From: Kitasatospora aureofaciens
Lineage (GTDB): Bacteria; Actinomycetota; Actinomycetes; Streptomycetales; Streptomycetaceae
Reading direction: 5' to 3'
Assembly: GCF_001188955.3 (NCBI RefSeq)
Contig: NZ_JPRF03000001.1
Span: forward strand, 744,001-808,000
Length of the DNA: 64,000 bases
In this document: positions 24,390 through 33,520 of the stretch, piece after piece
Position numbering within the stretch: position 1 is the first letter of the stretch
Layout of the letters: the number at the start of each line of letters is the position of its first letter
Notes under the pieces: generated by a model
What the model was told of the DNA's origin: nothing
Databases searched by the model: none
The model's input: only the letters and a program-made list of their open reading frames with translations
Position numbers and translations under genes: made by a program

Positions 24390-25298
24390 ATGACTGTGAC
24401 TTCCCACGAGCTGCACCGGGTGACGACGCCGGTTCTGGAGATTGCCTACCACCGGACCGGCGAGCGCCGCCGGACCACCGACGCTCCGGTGATCCTGCTG
24501 CACGGGTTCCCCTACGACGTGCGGGCCTACGACGAGGTGGCGCGGTTGGTCGCGGAGGTCGGCCGGGAGGTACTGGTGCCGTACCTGCGTGGTTACGGGC
24601 CGACGCGGTTCCTGGACGGGGGGACGGTACGCAGTGGCCAGCAGGCCGCGCTCGCGCGGGACCTGGTGGAGTTCATGGACGCGCTGGGGATCGAGCGGGC
24701 GGTGGTGGCCGGTTACGACTGGGGTGGGCGGGCGGCCTGTGCGGCGGCGGCACTGTGGCCGGAGCGGATCGACGGTCTGGTTGCGGCGGGCGGCTACACC
24801 GTCCAGGACATCGCCCGCGCGATGGAGCCCGCCGCGCCGGAGGCGGAGCGCAACCTCTGGTATCAGTACTACTTCCATTCCGATCGCGGCCGCCAGGGGC
24901 TGGAGCAGAACCGTGAGGAGCTGTGCGGGTTGCTCTGGCGGCTGTGGTCGCCGAGCTGGGCGGCGGCCGGGAAGGCGTTCGCGGCGTCCGCACCCAGCCT
25001 GCACAACCCGGACTTCGTCGAGGTGTCGATCCACTCCTACCGGCACCGGTACGGACTGGTGGAGGGCGACCCGCGCTACCAGGAGCTGGAGGAGACGCTG
25101 GCCGGCCGGCCGCCTATCGCGGCTCCGACGGTGGTGCTGGTCGGGGAGGAGAACGGGGTGATCCCCGCCGCGGACCAGACCGGCACCGACCGGTTCACGG
25201 GCCCGTGCGAGGTGCGGACCCTGCCAGGCGTGGGGCACAACGTTCCGCAGGAGGCGCCGGAGGCGTTCGCCGAGGCGGTGCTGAGCCTGGTGGGGTGA
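24390..25298 (+). CDS. alpha/beta hydrolase, epoxide hydrolase-like
   Basis: A 302-residue cytosolic hydrolase. The oxyanion loop is VILLHGFPYD near residue 35. The nucleophile elbow is VVAGYDWGGRAA near 110, with Asp in place of Ser, as in epoxide hydrolases and haloalkane/haloacetate dehalogenases. The catalytic His is in LPGVGHNVPQEAP near 282, and an acid is likely in VLVGEENGVIP. The cap region contains YQYYFHSDRGRQGLE. The ATG at 24390 has little ribosome binding site; the gene could begin at ATG 24369. A C-terminal fragment of a related gene lies at 1198-1293. Confidence 0.88.
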   Translation: MTVTSHELHRVTTPVLEIAYHRTGERRRTTDAPVILLHGFPYDVRAYDEVARLVAEVGREVLVPYLRGYGPTRFLDGGTVRSGQQAALARDLVEFMDALGIERAVVAGYDWGGRAACAAAALWPERIDGLVAAGGYTVQDIARAMEPAAPEAERNLWYQYYFHSDRGRQGLEQNREELCGLLWRLWSPSWAAAGKAFAASAPSLHNPDFVEVSIHSYRHRYGLVEGDPRYQELEETLAGRPPIAAPTVVLVGEENGVIPAADQTGTDRFTGPCEVRTLPGVGHNVPQEAPEAFAEAVLSLVG

Positions 25299-25310
25299 GG
25301 AGGGAGGGGC

Positions 25311-25342
25311 GGTGGGGCCGCCGGGCGGACGGCGGCCCCACC
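25311..25342. terminator. bidirectional terminator between convergent genes
   Basis: GGTGGGGCCGCC (25311-25322) and GGCGGCCCCACC (25331-25342), a perfect 12-bp stem with an 8-nt loop, between the hydrolase stop (+) and the secreted-protein stop (-). Confidence 0.8.
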
Positions 25343-25358
25343 GGTGGCGCAAGGAGTG

Positions 25359-26297
25359 CTAGCCGTGCGTGACGCACTTGTTGGCGCTGTTGGACCACAG
25401 GCCCTGGAGGTCGAAGGTGCCGGTGCTCAGGGTGACGTAGGCGTCGAGGTTCTGGCACTCGTCGCCGATCTCCCCGCCGCCGCCGTTCCAGCCGATGCTG
25501 GGCCAGAAGTCGGTGACGGTCTCGGCGTACTCGTGGGTCTCGGTGGATTCGATGCCGGAGAGCATCCGGCCGTCGGTGAAGGTGGTGCAGGCGCCTGCTC
25601 CCAGGTCCGGGATGTACGGCATGTTGGTGTAGGCCAGGGTGCCGTAGGAGCTGCTGGTCTTGTCGTGCCAGGCGCAGAATCCGCTGTTGGGGAAGCCGTC
25701 CGGGTGGGTGCCGGTGGGGGAGAGCACCACGTACTGGGCGTTGAGGTTGGGCGCCTGGGTGGTGTTGCCGAAGTGGGCGGCGGCCTTGCCGGCCTCGGCG
25801 CCGAGCTGGGTGCTGGTCGCGCTCGCAGGCGCGGCGGCGGAGTTGTCGAACCAGACGCCGGCGAGCGGGGTGGTGGCCGGGTGCTGGACGTGGACGCCCT
25901 TGGTGCCGCAGTTGGTGGTGCCCTTGGCGACGCCCTCGCAGTACTGGTCGAGGATGGTGCCCCAGGTGTCCTGGCTGCCGTAGAGGCCCTTGAACATGTT
26001 CTGCATGTCGGCCGCCACCCCGGCCGGGTCGGAGGACCACTGGCTGCCCCAGAAGACCAGGTACACCTTCGGGGTGGGGGAGACCACGCCCTGGGTCGCG
26101 GAGGAGCGGACCGAGAGGGTGTTGTTGGTGGTGGCGGTCGGGCGCTGGGCGGCGCCGGGGTGGAGCGCCTTGGTCCCGAAGTGGGCGGCGGCCGGGGCGG
26201 GTTGCGCCTCGGCGCCGGTGGCCAGTGCGGTGGTGCCGAGGGCGGCCAGGGCCAGCGCGGTGAGGGTGTGTGCGGCGGCCTTGAGCGGTGTGCGCAT
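25359..26297 (-). CDS. secreted protein with a HEYAE metal-site-like motif
   Basis: A 312-residue exported protein. MRTPLKAAAHTLTALALAAL and TTALATGAEAQ form a clear signal peptide, and ATG 26297 follows GGGAG. The mature part starts VYLVFWGSQWSSDPAG and contains IESTETHEYAETVTDFWPSI followed by GGGGEIGDECQN. The H-E-x-x-E array plus GEIGDxC recurs in secreted bacterial proteins of unknown function that resemble metallopeptidases; catalysis is not shown. Four Cys (QYCEG, TNCGT, GFCAW, GACTT) and the terminal NKCVTHG suggest disulfides. It is monocistronic and convergent with the hydrolase. Confidence 0.8.
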   Translation of the reverse strand: MRTPLKAAAHTLTALALAALGTTALATGAEAQPAPAAAHFGTKALHPGAAQRPTATTNNTLSVRSSATQGVVSPTPKVYLVFWGSQWSSDPAGVAADMQNMFKGLYGSQDTWGTILDQYCEGVAKGTTNCGTKGVHVQHPATTPLAGVWFDNSAAAPASATSTQLGAEAGKAAAHFGNTTQAPNLNAQYVVLSPTGTHPDGFPNSGFCAWHDKTSSSYGTLAYTNMPYIPDLGAGACTTFTDGRMLSGIESTETHEYAETVTDFWPSIGWNGGGGEIGDECQNLDAYVTLSTGTFDLQGLWSNSANKCVTHG

Positions 26298-26533
26298 GCG
26301 TCTGCTCCCGAGTGTGAGGGTGTGGGAGGTTTGTCCGTGCTCGTCGAGTCGAGCCCGGACACCACACCAACTCGGCGGCGGTGCAGTCCAGATGGCGGAC
26401 ACGGCCGTGCGAAGCCTTTGCCGTGGTCATACCAAGTCCTTGTCGTCGAACGGCCGGTGGACGTGTTCGATGGTCCACGGCGGTCGGTACTACGATGCGC
26501 AGCGATGTTTTCCGGCCGATCAAGGGGGAACTG

Positions 26534-27262
26534 ATGACGGGTCAGTGGCAGGAGCTGGGCACGCCCGGCGGTATCGAGGCGTACGTGCACCGCCCGGCGG
26601 GCGAAGTGCGCGGGGCGGTGGTGGTCTGTTCGGAGCTGTACGGCGTCAACGCGTACCTGCGGCGCGTCTGTGCCGAGTTGGCGGACCTCGGGTACGTGGC
26701 GGTGGCCCCGGACTTCTACTGGCGCAACGCCCGCCGCACCGAGCTCGGTTACGGCGCCGAGGAACGCGAGGCGGGTCTGGTGCTGATGACCGCCCTGGAC
26801 CGCGACGAGTTGGTCGCCGACGCCGCCGCGGCACTGGACGCCGCCCGGGCACTGGCCGACGGCCACGGCGTGGCCTTCTTCGGGATGAGCATGGGCGGCC
26901 ACATCGCCGTGCGTGCGGCCACCGAGCTGCGCTTCGAGCTGGCCGCGGTGTACTACCCGGGCTGGCTGCTCAACTCCGGCTTCCCGCTGGTCGGTCCGGT
27001 GCCGCCGCTGGAGACGGCGGAGCGGATCGCCGCCAACGGCGTGTACCTGCTGGGCTTCTGCGGCGAGCTGGACCACATCCTCCCGCAGGAGGAGTGGCGG
27101 GAGGCCGAGCGGCGGCTGACCGACGCCAAGGTCGGGCACGAGCTGGTCACCTACCCGGGCGCCCGGCACGGCTTCGCGGCCGACCGCCCGGCGGACCACG
27201 ACGCCACCGCGACCGCCGACGCCTGGCGGCGCGTCCGGGGGGCGCTGGCCGAGCGGCTGTAG
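26534..27262 (+). CDS. dienelactone hydrolase family protein
   Basis: A 242-residue alpha/beta hydrolase of the dienelactone hydrolase family. VVVCSELYGVNAYLRRVCAE provides the oxyanion region with the family Glu (SELYG), and GYVAVAPDFYWR follows. The nucleophile elbow GMSMGGH carries Ser, where classical dienelactone hydrolases have Cys, and LVTYPGARHGF carries the catalytic His. ATG 26534 follows GGGGGAA. Its native substrate is unknown. The next gene lies 51 bp downstream on the same strand. Confidence 0.88.
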   Translation: MTGQWQELGTPGGIEAYVHRPAGEVRGAVVVCSELYGVNAYLRRVCAELADLGYVAVAPDFYWRNARRTELGYGAEEREAGLVLMTALDRDELVADAAAALDAARALADGHGVAFFGMSMGGHIAVRAATELRFELAAVYYPGWLLNSGFPLVGPVPPLETAERIAANGVYLLGFCGELDHILPQEEWREAERRLTDAKVGHELVTYPGARHGFAADRPADHDATATADAWRRVRGALAERL

Positions 27263-27313
27263 TGCGCGACGATGCCGCGCGCTTCCGGTCCGGCTGTGCG
27301 ACGGGGGAAGGCG

Positions 27314-27673
27314 ATGGAGAAACAGCAGCATGCGGAGCCCTGGTACGCCACCGCGCTGCGGGCCGGGCTGGAACTGGTCGGCTGGATCGGCCTGCCGATC
27401 GCGCTGTGGCCGCACTCGTTACTGCTGGCGATCGGCGTGGACGTGCTGCTGATCGGCGTCCCGGCGCTCCTGCAGACGCCCGGGGACAAACCGGGGACGG
27501 TCGTCGCGGTGCCCGGCTGGGTCACGGTCCTGATGGTGCTCGCCGAACTCGCCGGGGCCGTCACCGCCGCCGGGCTGCTCTTCCCGGGCTGGGCGGCGGT
27601 GCTGGTCACGCTCCTCGCGCTGGCCTGCTGCGGCACGGAACTGCCGCGATGGCGGCGGTTGTTGAGCCGGTAG
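27314..27673 (+). CDS. four-helix membrane protein, YrdB family-like
   Basis: A 119-residue integral membrane protein with four hydrophobic helices: TALRAGLELVGWIGLPIAL, LLLAIGVDVLLIGVPALL, VPGWVTVLMVLAELAGAVTA and FPGWAAVLVTLLALACC. ATG 27314 is preceded by GGGGAAGG. Length and helix pattern resemble the YrdB/DUF2568 group of small membrane proteins. No function is known. Its stop codon lies in the first copy of the duplicated terminator arm. Confidence 0.75.
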   Translation: MEKQQHAEPWYATALRAGLELVGWIGLPIALWPHSLLLAIGVDVLLIGVPALLQTPGDKPGTVVAVPGWVTVLMVLAELAGAVTAAGLLFPGWAAVLVTLLALACCGTELPRWRRLLSR

Positions 27674-27702
27674 AGCGTGCCCCGACGCCAGGCGCGCCGA
27701 TA

Positions 27703-27737
27703 GAGCGTGCCCCGACGCACGGCGTCGGGGCACGCTC
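27703..27737 (+). terminator. terminator with a duplicated upstream arm
   Basis: GAGCGTGCCCCGACGC (27703-27718), loop ACG, and GCGTCGGGGCACGCTC (27722-27737) form a perfect 16-bp stem. An extra copy of the left arm, TAGAGCGTGCCCCGACGC, lies at 27671-27688 and includes the stop codon of the membrane protein, so two alternative hairpins are possible. Confidence 0.85.
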
Positions 27738-28064
27738 AAGGGACGGCCGTCAGTGAGGACGTTCGGCGGCGACGCCGTACGCGGCCCGCCGAACGGGCCC
27801 CGCGAAGGCGCGCCTGCCCGGCGGCGGGGCCGGGAACGGCTGCCGCGGCCGCCGGGGGGATCACGCGAGCCCCTCGACGTGGATCACGCGAGTCCCGTCG
27901 ACGTGGGACCCTCACCGTCGCCATGACCTTGCCCGGCCCCGCCTGCCGATGTTTGAGCCGGGGCTGCTGGGCAGACGCAAGGTGGACACGCGGACCCGCG
28001 GGTCGATCTGCGCGTATGCGCGGCAGGCCTGCGGGCCGTCGGAGAGTAGTGATCGGAAACGGCC
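27738..28064. repeat. 327-bp gap with one direct repeat
   Basis: No convincing gene is seen. GGATCACGCGAGCCCCTCGA plus CGT at 27858-27880 is followed directly by GGATCACGCGAGTCCCGTCG plus ACGT at 27881-27904. The rest holds the presumed promoter of the ATPase operon; nothing else stands out. Confidence 0.6.
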
Positions 28065-28511
28065 ATGAACGACCAGGAATCGACTTCATCCGCCCCGTCG
28101 AGGGGTACGGCCCTGCTGCTGCGCCCGGTGGAGTCCGCCGCCTCCGCCGTGCGGCGTGTACCGGGTGCCGGGGCCGTCGGCGGGATGGTCGACGGAGTGC
28201 TCGACACCGTGGGACTGGTGTCGCCGCGGGCCCGTCGGATCGCGGCCTACACCGGCGCCGGGCTGCTGGGAGCGGTGGGCGCGGTCGAGTGGCCGGTGGC
28301 CGCAGCCGGCGCGGCGGCGGTCTGGCTGACCCAGGCGCGCCCGAAGAGTTCCACGGGGTCCGCCGCCACGCCCGCCCGGGAAGGTGCGCCGGCAGCCAAG
28401 AGCAGAACCACCGAGGCACCGAAGGCCTCCCGGTCGGGCGGCACGGCGCCGAGCCGCCGCCGGACGACCATCGCCGCGTCCGCCGGGTCGTCCCGGCGGA
28501 AGACCGTCTGA
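28065..28511 (+). CDS. small partner protein of the P-type ATPase
   Basis: A 148-residue protein. Residues 1-70 are largely polar (TALLLRPVESAASAVRRVPG, GMVDGVLDTVGLVSPRARRI). Residues about 64-95 contain a hydrophobic helix (TGAGLLGAVGAVEWPVAAAG, AAAVWL), and the tail is a basic, Lys/Arg/Ser/Thr-rich low-complexity stretch ending SSRRKTV. It ends 22 bp before the P-type ATPase start. Such proteins commonly precede CtpI-like ATPases in actinomycetes and may be accessory or regulatory; function unknown. Confidence 0.75.
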   Translation: MNDQESTSSAPSRGTALLLRPVESAASAVRRVPGAGAVGGMVDGVLDTVGLVSPRARRIAAYTGAGLLGAVGAVEWPVAAAGAAAVWLTQARPKSSTGSAATPAREGAPAAKSRTTEAPKASRSGGTAPSRRRTTIAASAGSSRRKTV

Positions 28512-28533
28512 CCCGGCGGATCGGGGCCGAGCC

Positions 28534-31500
28534 GTGGTGCCGCACCGACTGACCCGACTACCGGCGATGGGCCTGGGGCTGTCCCTGGCCGTGCCGGTCG
28601 TCCTCGCGCGCTCCGCCGTGCCCACGGCCCGCGCCGCCGCCCGGGTGGCCGCCGAGGCCGGGCGCGTCGGCGCCCGTACCACCGTTCGCACCACCGTCCG
28701 GACGGCCGTCTCGGCCGCGGGGACGGCGACCCGGGTGGGCCGGGTCGCCCGTAGCGCGGCCGAGACGGGCACGGGCTACTGGCACGCGGGCTCGCGGATC
28801 CAGCTGCCACTGCGCTCCCGGGGAGCCGGTACGGCGCGGAACGTCGAGGCGGCGGCCCGGCGGGTGGCGCTGGGACTGGCCAGGCGGCCGGACGTCATCG
28901 CCGCCTACTGGGACGGCGGCCTCGCCCGGCTGGTGATCCAGTTGACCCAGGACGCGGCCATCGACCGCGTGGTGGAGCGGGCCACCGAACTCGCTGCCGG
29001 GCAGCGCCTGGAACGGGTCGACGAGGACGTCCTGGAGACCGCCCACCCCGGTCGCACCGGTGGCGTCCGCGCCCAGTCGGTCGCCCTGGCCTGCGACGCC
29101 GTCGGCTTCGTCACCGCCGTGGGAGCCCGGGTGGTTCCGCTGCGCACCGGGCCCCGGCTGGCCACCGCCCTGGTCTCCCTGGTCCGCGAGGACCCGGACG
29201 TCCGCACCCTGCTGCGCCGCCGGTTCGGCGACGCCGGGGCCGACCTGGTGCTGGCCGCGGTCGGCGCCGCGGCGCACGGCGTCGGGCAGTCGCCCGGCGC
29301 GCTGGTCCTGGACGCGGTGCTGCGGACCGGCCGGCTGATGGAGACGATCGCCGGCGCCGCGGCCTTCGACGCCGCGCACGACACGGTCTGCGCCCCCGGA
29401 CGGCTGAGCGTCGCGGGTACCGGAACCGCCCGGCCCGCGCTGCGGCCGCTGCCCCGCGAGAAGTTCGAGGACCAGGCCGTCGGCAGCACCCTGCTCGGCG
29501 CGGCCGCGGCACTGCTGTTCACCCGCGACGTGGCGGAGTCCGCCGAGGGCCTGACGGCGGGCAACCCGAAGGCCGCGCGCTACGGTCCCGCCGCGTTCAC
29601 CTCCGCGCTGGGCACCGCGCTCGCCCGGGAGGGCGTGCTGGTCCGCAACCTGGAGCGGCTGCGCCGACTCGAACTGGTGGACACCGTGGTGCTGCACCCC
29701 GACGCGCTGCGCGGGACGGGCAGAACGGTCCTGGAGGTCCATCCCTCCGCGCCCGACTGGGACCACGACCGGCTCTGGCAGGCGGCCGTCGCCGCCCTGG
29801 ACCGGCCCGGGGCGGAACTCGAACTACGGCCGTTGCCGGACCGGTCGGGCCGGCCGGACGCCGGGACGGGGCTGCTGGTCGCGTCCGCCGGGGGCAGGGA
29901 CGTCGGCACGGTCCTGGTCGGACGGGAGATCGCCCCGGTGGCCGAGGCCGCGCTGGACGCCGCCCGCCGAGCCGGGTTGCACGTCGTGGTGGCCGACGAC
30001 GGAACGCTCGGAGACTTCGGCACCCTGGCCGATCAACTACTGGGCAGCGAGAGGTCGTTGTCCGATGCGGTGCGCCAACTCCAGCGCGAGGGGAGGGTGG
30101 TGCTCACCATCGCCCGCGTTCCGGCCGACCACGGCGCCGAGTTGACGGACGAAGCCCGCGAACTGCTCGCCGGGCTGCTGCGCGGTGACCTCGCCGTCGC
30201 GCTCACCGACCGGGAGAGCGCGGTGGTGTGGGGTGCGGACCTCATCCTGCTCAACGGCCTGAACGGTCTCGACTCCGCCTGGCGGCTGCTGGCCGCGATC
30301 CCCGCCGCCCGTACCGTCGCCCAGCACTCCAAGACCCTGGCCGAGGCGAGCGCCGCGCTGTCCGGCCTCCTGGTCGTCACCCGTGGTCGACGGCCGCACA
30401 GCACCCTCCCGGTCGCCGCCCGGCTCTCGCCCGTGAACGTCGCGACGGCCGGGGCCCTGGTCTCGGGCTGGCGGGCCGCCCTGCGGGTCGGCACCCGCAG
30501 CGCGCCCCACCCGCCGCCGCGCGTCCCCTGGCACGCGCTCGCGCCGAAGGAGGCGGTGGCCCGGCTCAAGGCCGTCCGCCGCCCGGCGCGCCGCGACGCC
30601 GCATGGGTCCGGCGGCTCGCCGCCCATTCGCCGCTGCGCGGGGCGGGCCGGCTGGTCGGCGCGGTGCGCTCCGAGCTCGACGATCCGCTGACGCCGGTCC
30701 TGCTCGTCGGGGCGACCGCCTCCGCCCTGCTGGGATCGACCGTGGACGCGGCGCTGGTCGCCGGAGCCCTGACGATGAACGCGCTGATCGGCGCCTTCCA
30801 GCGGTTGCGCTCAGAACGAGCCCTGTCCGCACTGGAAGTGACCCAGCATCAGCGCGTGACGGTGGTCGACGGCGAGCGGACCAGGCGGGTCAGCGCCGCC
30901 GACCTGAGGCCCGGTCAGGTGATCGAGTTGGGCACCGGCGAGGTGGTGCCCGCCGACGCCAGGCTGATCGAACTGGACGAGCTGGAGGTTGACGAGTCCG
31001 CGCTGACCGGCGAGTCCCTCCCGGTCGCGAAGCAGCTGGCCGCCACCCCCGAGGCGACGGTCGCCGACCGCCGCTGCATGGTCTTCGAGGGCACCACCGT
31101 GGTGGCCGGGCGCGCCCGGGCCGCCGTCGTCGGCACCGGCGAGGACACCGAGGCCGGACGGGCCGCGCACCTCGCCGCCCGCACCCCGCCCGCCGGGGGA
31201 GTCCAGGCCCGGCTGCGCGAACTGACCGACCGCAGCCTGCCGTTCACCCTGCTCGGCGGGGCCGCCGTGGCGGGCCTGGCGGTGCTGCGGGGCAGCCCGG
31301 TGCGCGAGGCCGTCCGGGGCGGACTGGCCGTGGCGGTGGCCGCCGTACCGGAGGGCCTGCCGCTGGTGGCCACCGTCGCCCAGCTGGCTGCGGCCCGCCG
31401 GCTCAGCAGCCGGGGCGTGCTGGTCCGCACCCCGCGCGCGCTGGAGGCGCTCGGCCGGATGGACACCGTGTGCTTCGACAAGACCGGCACCCTGACCGAG

Positions 31501-33078
31501 AACCGGCTGCGGGTGACCCGCGTCGCCACGGCCGACGGCGCCCGCCACCCGGCCGACGACCCCACGGCGGCCGCGGTCCTGCGGATGGCGGCCCGCGCCT
31601 GCCCGCCGGCCGACGACGACAGGACCGTGCACGCCCACTCCACCGACGAGGCGGTGCTCGCCGCCGCACCGGACGACCTCGGCTGGACCCCGGCCCAGAC
31701 GCTGCCCTTCGAGGCCAGCCGCGGGTACGCCGCCGCCACCGGGACGGAGGACGACGGACGGGCGCTGCTGGTGGTGAAGGGCGCACCCGAAGCCGTGCTG
31801 CCGGCCTGCACGGGCAGGGGCGCGGGCACAGGCACGGGCGCGAGGGAGGACGGGGAGGCGACCGTGGCCGCCCTGGGCGCGGACGGCCTGCGGGTCCTCG
31901 CGGTCGCGCTGCGACCGCTGTCCGCCGATGAGGAGGAGGCGCTGGACCGCCCGTTGGATGGGCTGGAACTGGTCGGTTTCGTCGCCCTGGCCGACAGCCC
32001 GCGCCCCGGGTCCGCGGCGCTGATCGAGGGGCTGCGCCAAACCGGGGTGCGGCCGGTCATGCTCACCGGCGACCACCCGGCCACGGCCCGCGCGGTCGCC
32101 CTCGCCCTCGGCTGGCCCGAGGACCTCGCACTGGCCACCGGTGACGAGCTGGCCGGCCTCGACCGGACCGGCCGCGCCCGGGCGCTGGGCGGCTGCGACG
32201 TCGTCGCCCGGGTCGCGCCCGAGCAGAAGGTACTGGTGGTCGAGGCGCTCCGGGAATCCGGGCGGGTGGTGGCGATGGTCGGGGACGGCGCCAACGACGC
32301 CGCCGCCATCCGATCGGCCGACATCGGCATCGGGATCGCCGCCCGCGGCTCGGCGGCCGCCCGCAACGCGGCCGACCTGGTGATCACCGACGACGAACTG
32401 ACCGTGCTGACCGACGCGGTGGACGAGGGACGGGCGCTGTGGCGCAGCGTCGCGGACGCGATCACCATCCTGATCGGCGGCAACGCGGGCGAGATCGGCT
32501 TCTCCCTGCTGGGCACGGTGCTGTCCGGTCGCGCCCCGATGTCCACCCGGCAGATCCTGCTGGTCAACCTGCTCACCGACATGTTCCCGGCGATGGCCGT
32601 CGCCGTCACCCCGCGGAACGATCCGTCGAACGGGGAGGCCACCCGGCGCGTGGGCACGGCCGCCCTGGACGCCCCGCTCGCCCGGCAGATCCGGCACCGC
32701 GGCCTGGTCACCGCCCTCGGCGCGGCCACCGCCTGGTTCATCGGCACCGCCACCCCCGGCACGGCCCGGCGCACCAGCACGATGGCCCTGTGCGGCGTCG
32801 TCGGCGCCCAGCTGGCCCAGACCCTGGCCGGGCGGGCCCGCAGCCCGCTGGTGCTGGCGACGGTGCTGGGCTCCGCCGCCGCGCTGGCGGTCATCGTGCA
32901 GACGCCGGGCGTCAGCCGGTTCTTCGGCTGCACCCCGCTCGGCCCGGTGGCCTGGACGGGCGTGGCGGCCTCGATCGTCGTGGCCCTGGCCGCCCCGCCG
33001 CTGCTCCCACAGGCCGAGCGGCTGGTGCTGGTCGCGCTGGCCCGGGCGGTTGCGGCCGTCCGGGGCAAGCGGTCGTGA
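28534..33078 (+). CDS. CtpI-like cation-translocating P-type ATPase
   Basis: A 1514-residue P-type ATPase with a long N-terminal extension of about 650 residues, as in mycobacterial CtpI and its Streptomyces relatives. Core motifs are intact: LTGES near residue 826 (actuator), AVPEGLPLVATV in the ion-binding helix, CFDKTGTLT near 981 (phosphorylated Asp), LTGDHPAT, and MVGDGANDAAAI near 1250. PEGL rather than CPC or SPC in the key helix argues against a Cu/Zn-type pump and for a Ca/Mg/Na-like or undefined cation. The start is either GTG 28534 or ATG 28567. Similar proteins are thought to act in metal homeostasis or stress. The substrate is not known. Confidence 0.9.
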   Translation: MVPHRLTRLPAMGLGLSLAVPVVLARSAVPTARAAARVAAEAGRVGARTTVRTTVRTAVSAAGTATRVGRVARSAAETGTGYWHAGSRIQLPLRSRGAGTARNVEAAARRVALGLARRPDVIAAYWDGGLARLVIQLTQDAAIDRVVERATELAAGQRLERVDEDVLETAHPGRTGGVRAQSVALACDAVGFVTAVGARVVPLRTGPRLATALVSLVREDPDVRTLLRRRFGDAGADLVLAAVGAAAHGVGQSPGALVLDAVLRTGRLMETIAGAAAFDAAHDTVCAPGRLSVAGTGTARPALRPLPREKFEDQAVGSTLLGAAAALLFTRDVAESAEGLTAGNPKAARYGPAAFTSALGTALAREGVLVRNLERLRRLELVDTVVLHPDALRGTGRTVLEVHPSAPDWDHDRLWQAAVAALDRPGAELELRPLPDRSGRPDAGTGLLVASAGGRDVGTVLVGREIAPVAEAALDAARRAGLHVVVADDGTLGDFGTLADQLLGSERSLSDAVRQLQREGRVVLTIARVPADHGAELTDEARELLAGLLRGDLAVALTDRESAVVWGADLILLNGLNGLDSAWRLLAAIPAARTVAQHSKTLAEASAALSGLLVVTRGRRPHSTLPVAARLSPVNVATAGALVSGWRAALRVGTRSAPHPPPRVPWHALAPKEAVARLKAVRRPARRDAAWVRRLAAHSPLRGAGRLVGAVRSELDDPLTPVLLVGATASALLGSTVDAALVAGALTMNALIGAFQRLRSERALSALEVTQHQRVTVVDGERTRRVSAADLRPGQVIELGTGEVVPADARLIELDELEVDESALTGESLPVAKQLAATPEATVADRRCMVFEGTTVVAGRARAAVVGTGEDTEAGRAAHLAARTPPAGGVQARLRELTDRSLPFTLLGGAAVAGLAVLRGSPVREAVRGGLAVAVAAVPEGLPLVATVAQLAAARRLSSRGVLVRTPRALEALGRMDTVCFDKTGTLTENRLRVTRVATADGARHPADDPTAAAVLRMAARACPPADDDRTVHAHSTDEAVLAAAPDDLGWTPAQTLPFEASRGYAAATGTEDDGRALLVVKGAPEAVLPACTGRGAGTGTGAREDGEATVAALGADGLRVLAVALRPLSADEEEALDRPLDGLELVGFVALADSPRPGSAALIEGLRQTGVRPVMLTGDHPATARAVALALGWPEDLALATGDELAGLDRTGRARALGGCDVVARVAPEQKVLVVEALRESGRVVAMVGDGANDAAAIRSADIGIGIAARGSAAARNAADLVITDDELTVLTDAVDEGRALWRSVADAITILIGGNAGEIGFSLLGTVLSGRAPMSTRQILLVNLLTDMFPAMAVAVTPRNDPSNGEATRRVGTAALDAPLARQIRHRGLVTALGAATAWFIGTATPGTARRTSTMALCGVVGAQLAQTLAGRARSPLVLATVLGSAAALAVIVQTPGVSRFFGCTPLGPVAWTGVAASIVVALAAPPLLPQAERLVLVALARAVAAVRGKRS

Positions 33079-33098
33079 GCGGGGCCGTCAAGTAGGCA

Positions 33099-33473
33099 TC
33101 AGCGCCGACGGGTGTCGCGCCCCTGCCCGGCGGCCAGGCGGCGGCGGACCACCGTCAGGTCGAACGCGCTGATCCCGGCGAAGGCCGCGCAGACGGCGGC
33201 GAGCACGGCGTACACGCCCCGGTTCGGCGGCGGGCCCGGGGCGGCGAGTGCGGCCAGTACGGCGAAGACCACCGTCCCGCAGAGGAACAGCACCAGGAAG
33301 ATCCGGGACAGCAGCCGCCGCAGTTCCAGGTCCGTCCGGGCGTTCACCGGCTCGGTGCCCCGGCGCACCCCCGGCTGGGGCCGCAGTTCGGGCGTCGTCC
33401 GGCCGGGGCCGCTCGGGGTGTGTGGGAAGTCGTGGTGCTCACCCGCCCCGCGTCGCGTGCGTCGTCCGGCCAT
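33099..33473 (-). CDS. DUF6343-like small membrane protein
   Basis: A 124-residue protein. A polar N-terminus (FPHTPSGPGRTTPELRPQPG) leads to TEPVNARTDLELRRLLSRIF, then two helices, FLVLFLCGTVVFAVLAALAA and VYAVLAAVCAAFAGISAFDL, and a basic tail VVRRRLAAGQGRDTRRR. The GSEPV/ARS motif followed by two helices and a basic tail matches the DUF6343 pattern known from actinomycetes. ATG 33473 follows GGGAG. It converges with the P-type ATPase gene. Function unknown. Confidence 0.75.
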   Translation of the reverse strand: MAGRRTRRGAGEHHDFPHTPSGPGRTTPELRPQPGVRRGTEPVNARTDLELRRLLSRIFLVLFLCGTVVFAVLAALAAPGPPPNRGVYAVLAAVCAAFAGISAFDLTVVRRRLAAGQGRDTRRR

Positions 33474-33520
33474 GGGGGCTCCCGAGGATCGGTGCGGCCA
33501 GTAGTCCTGTCGCCGCGCGG

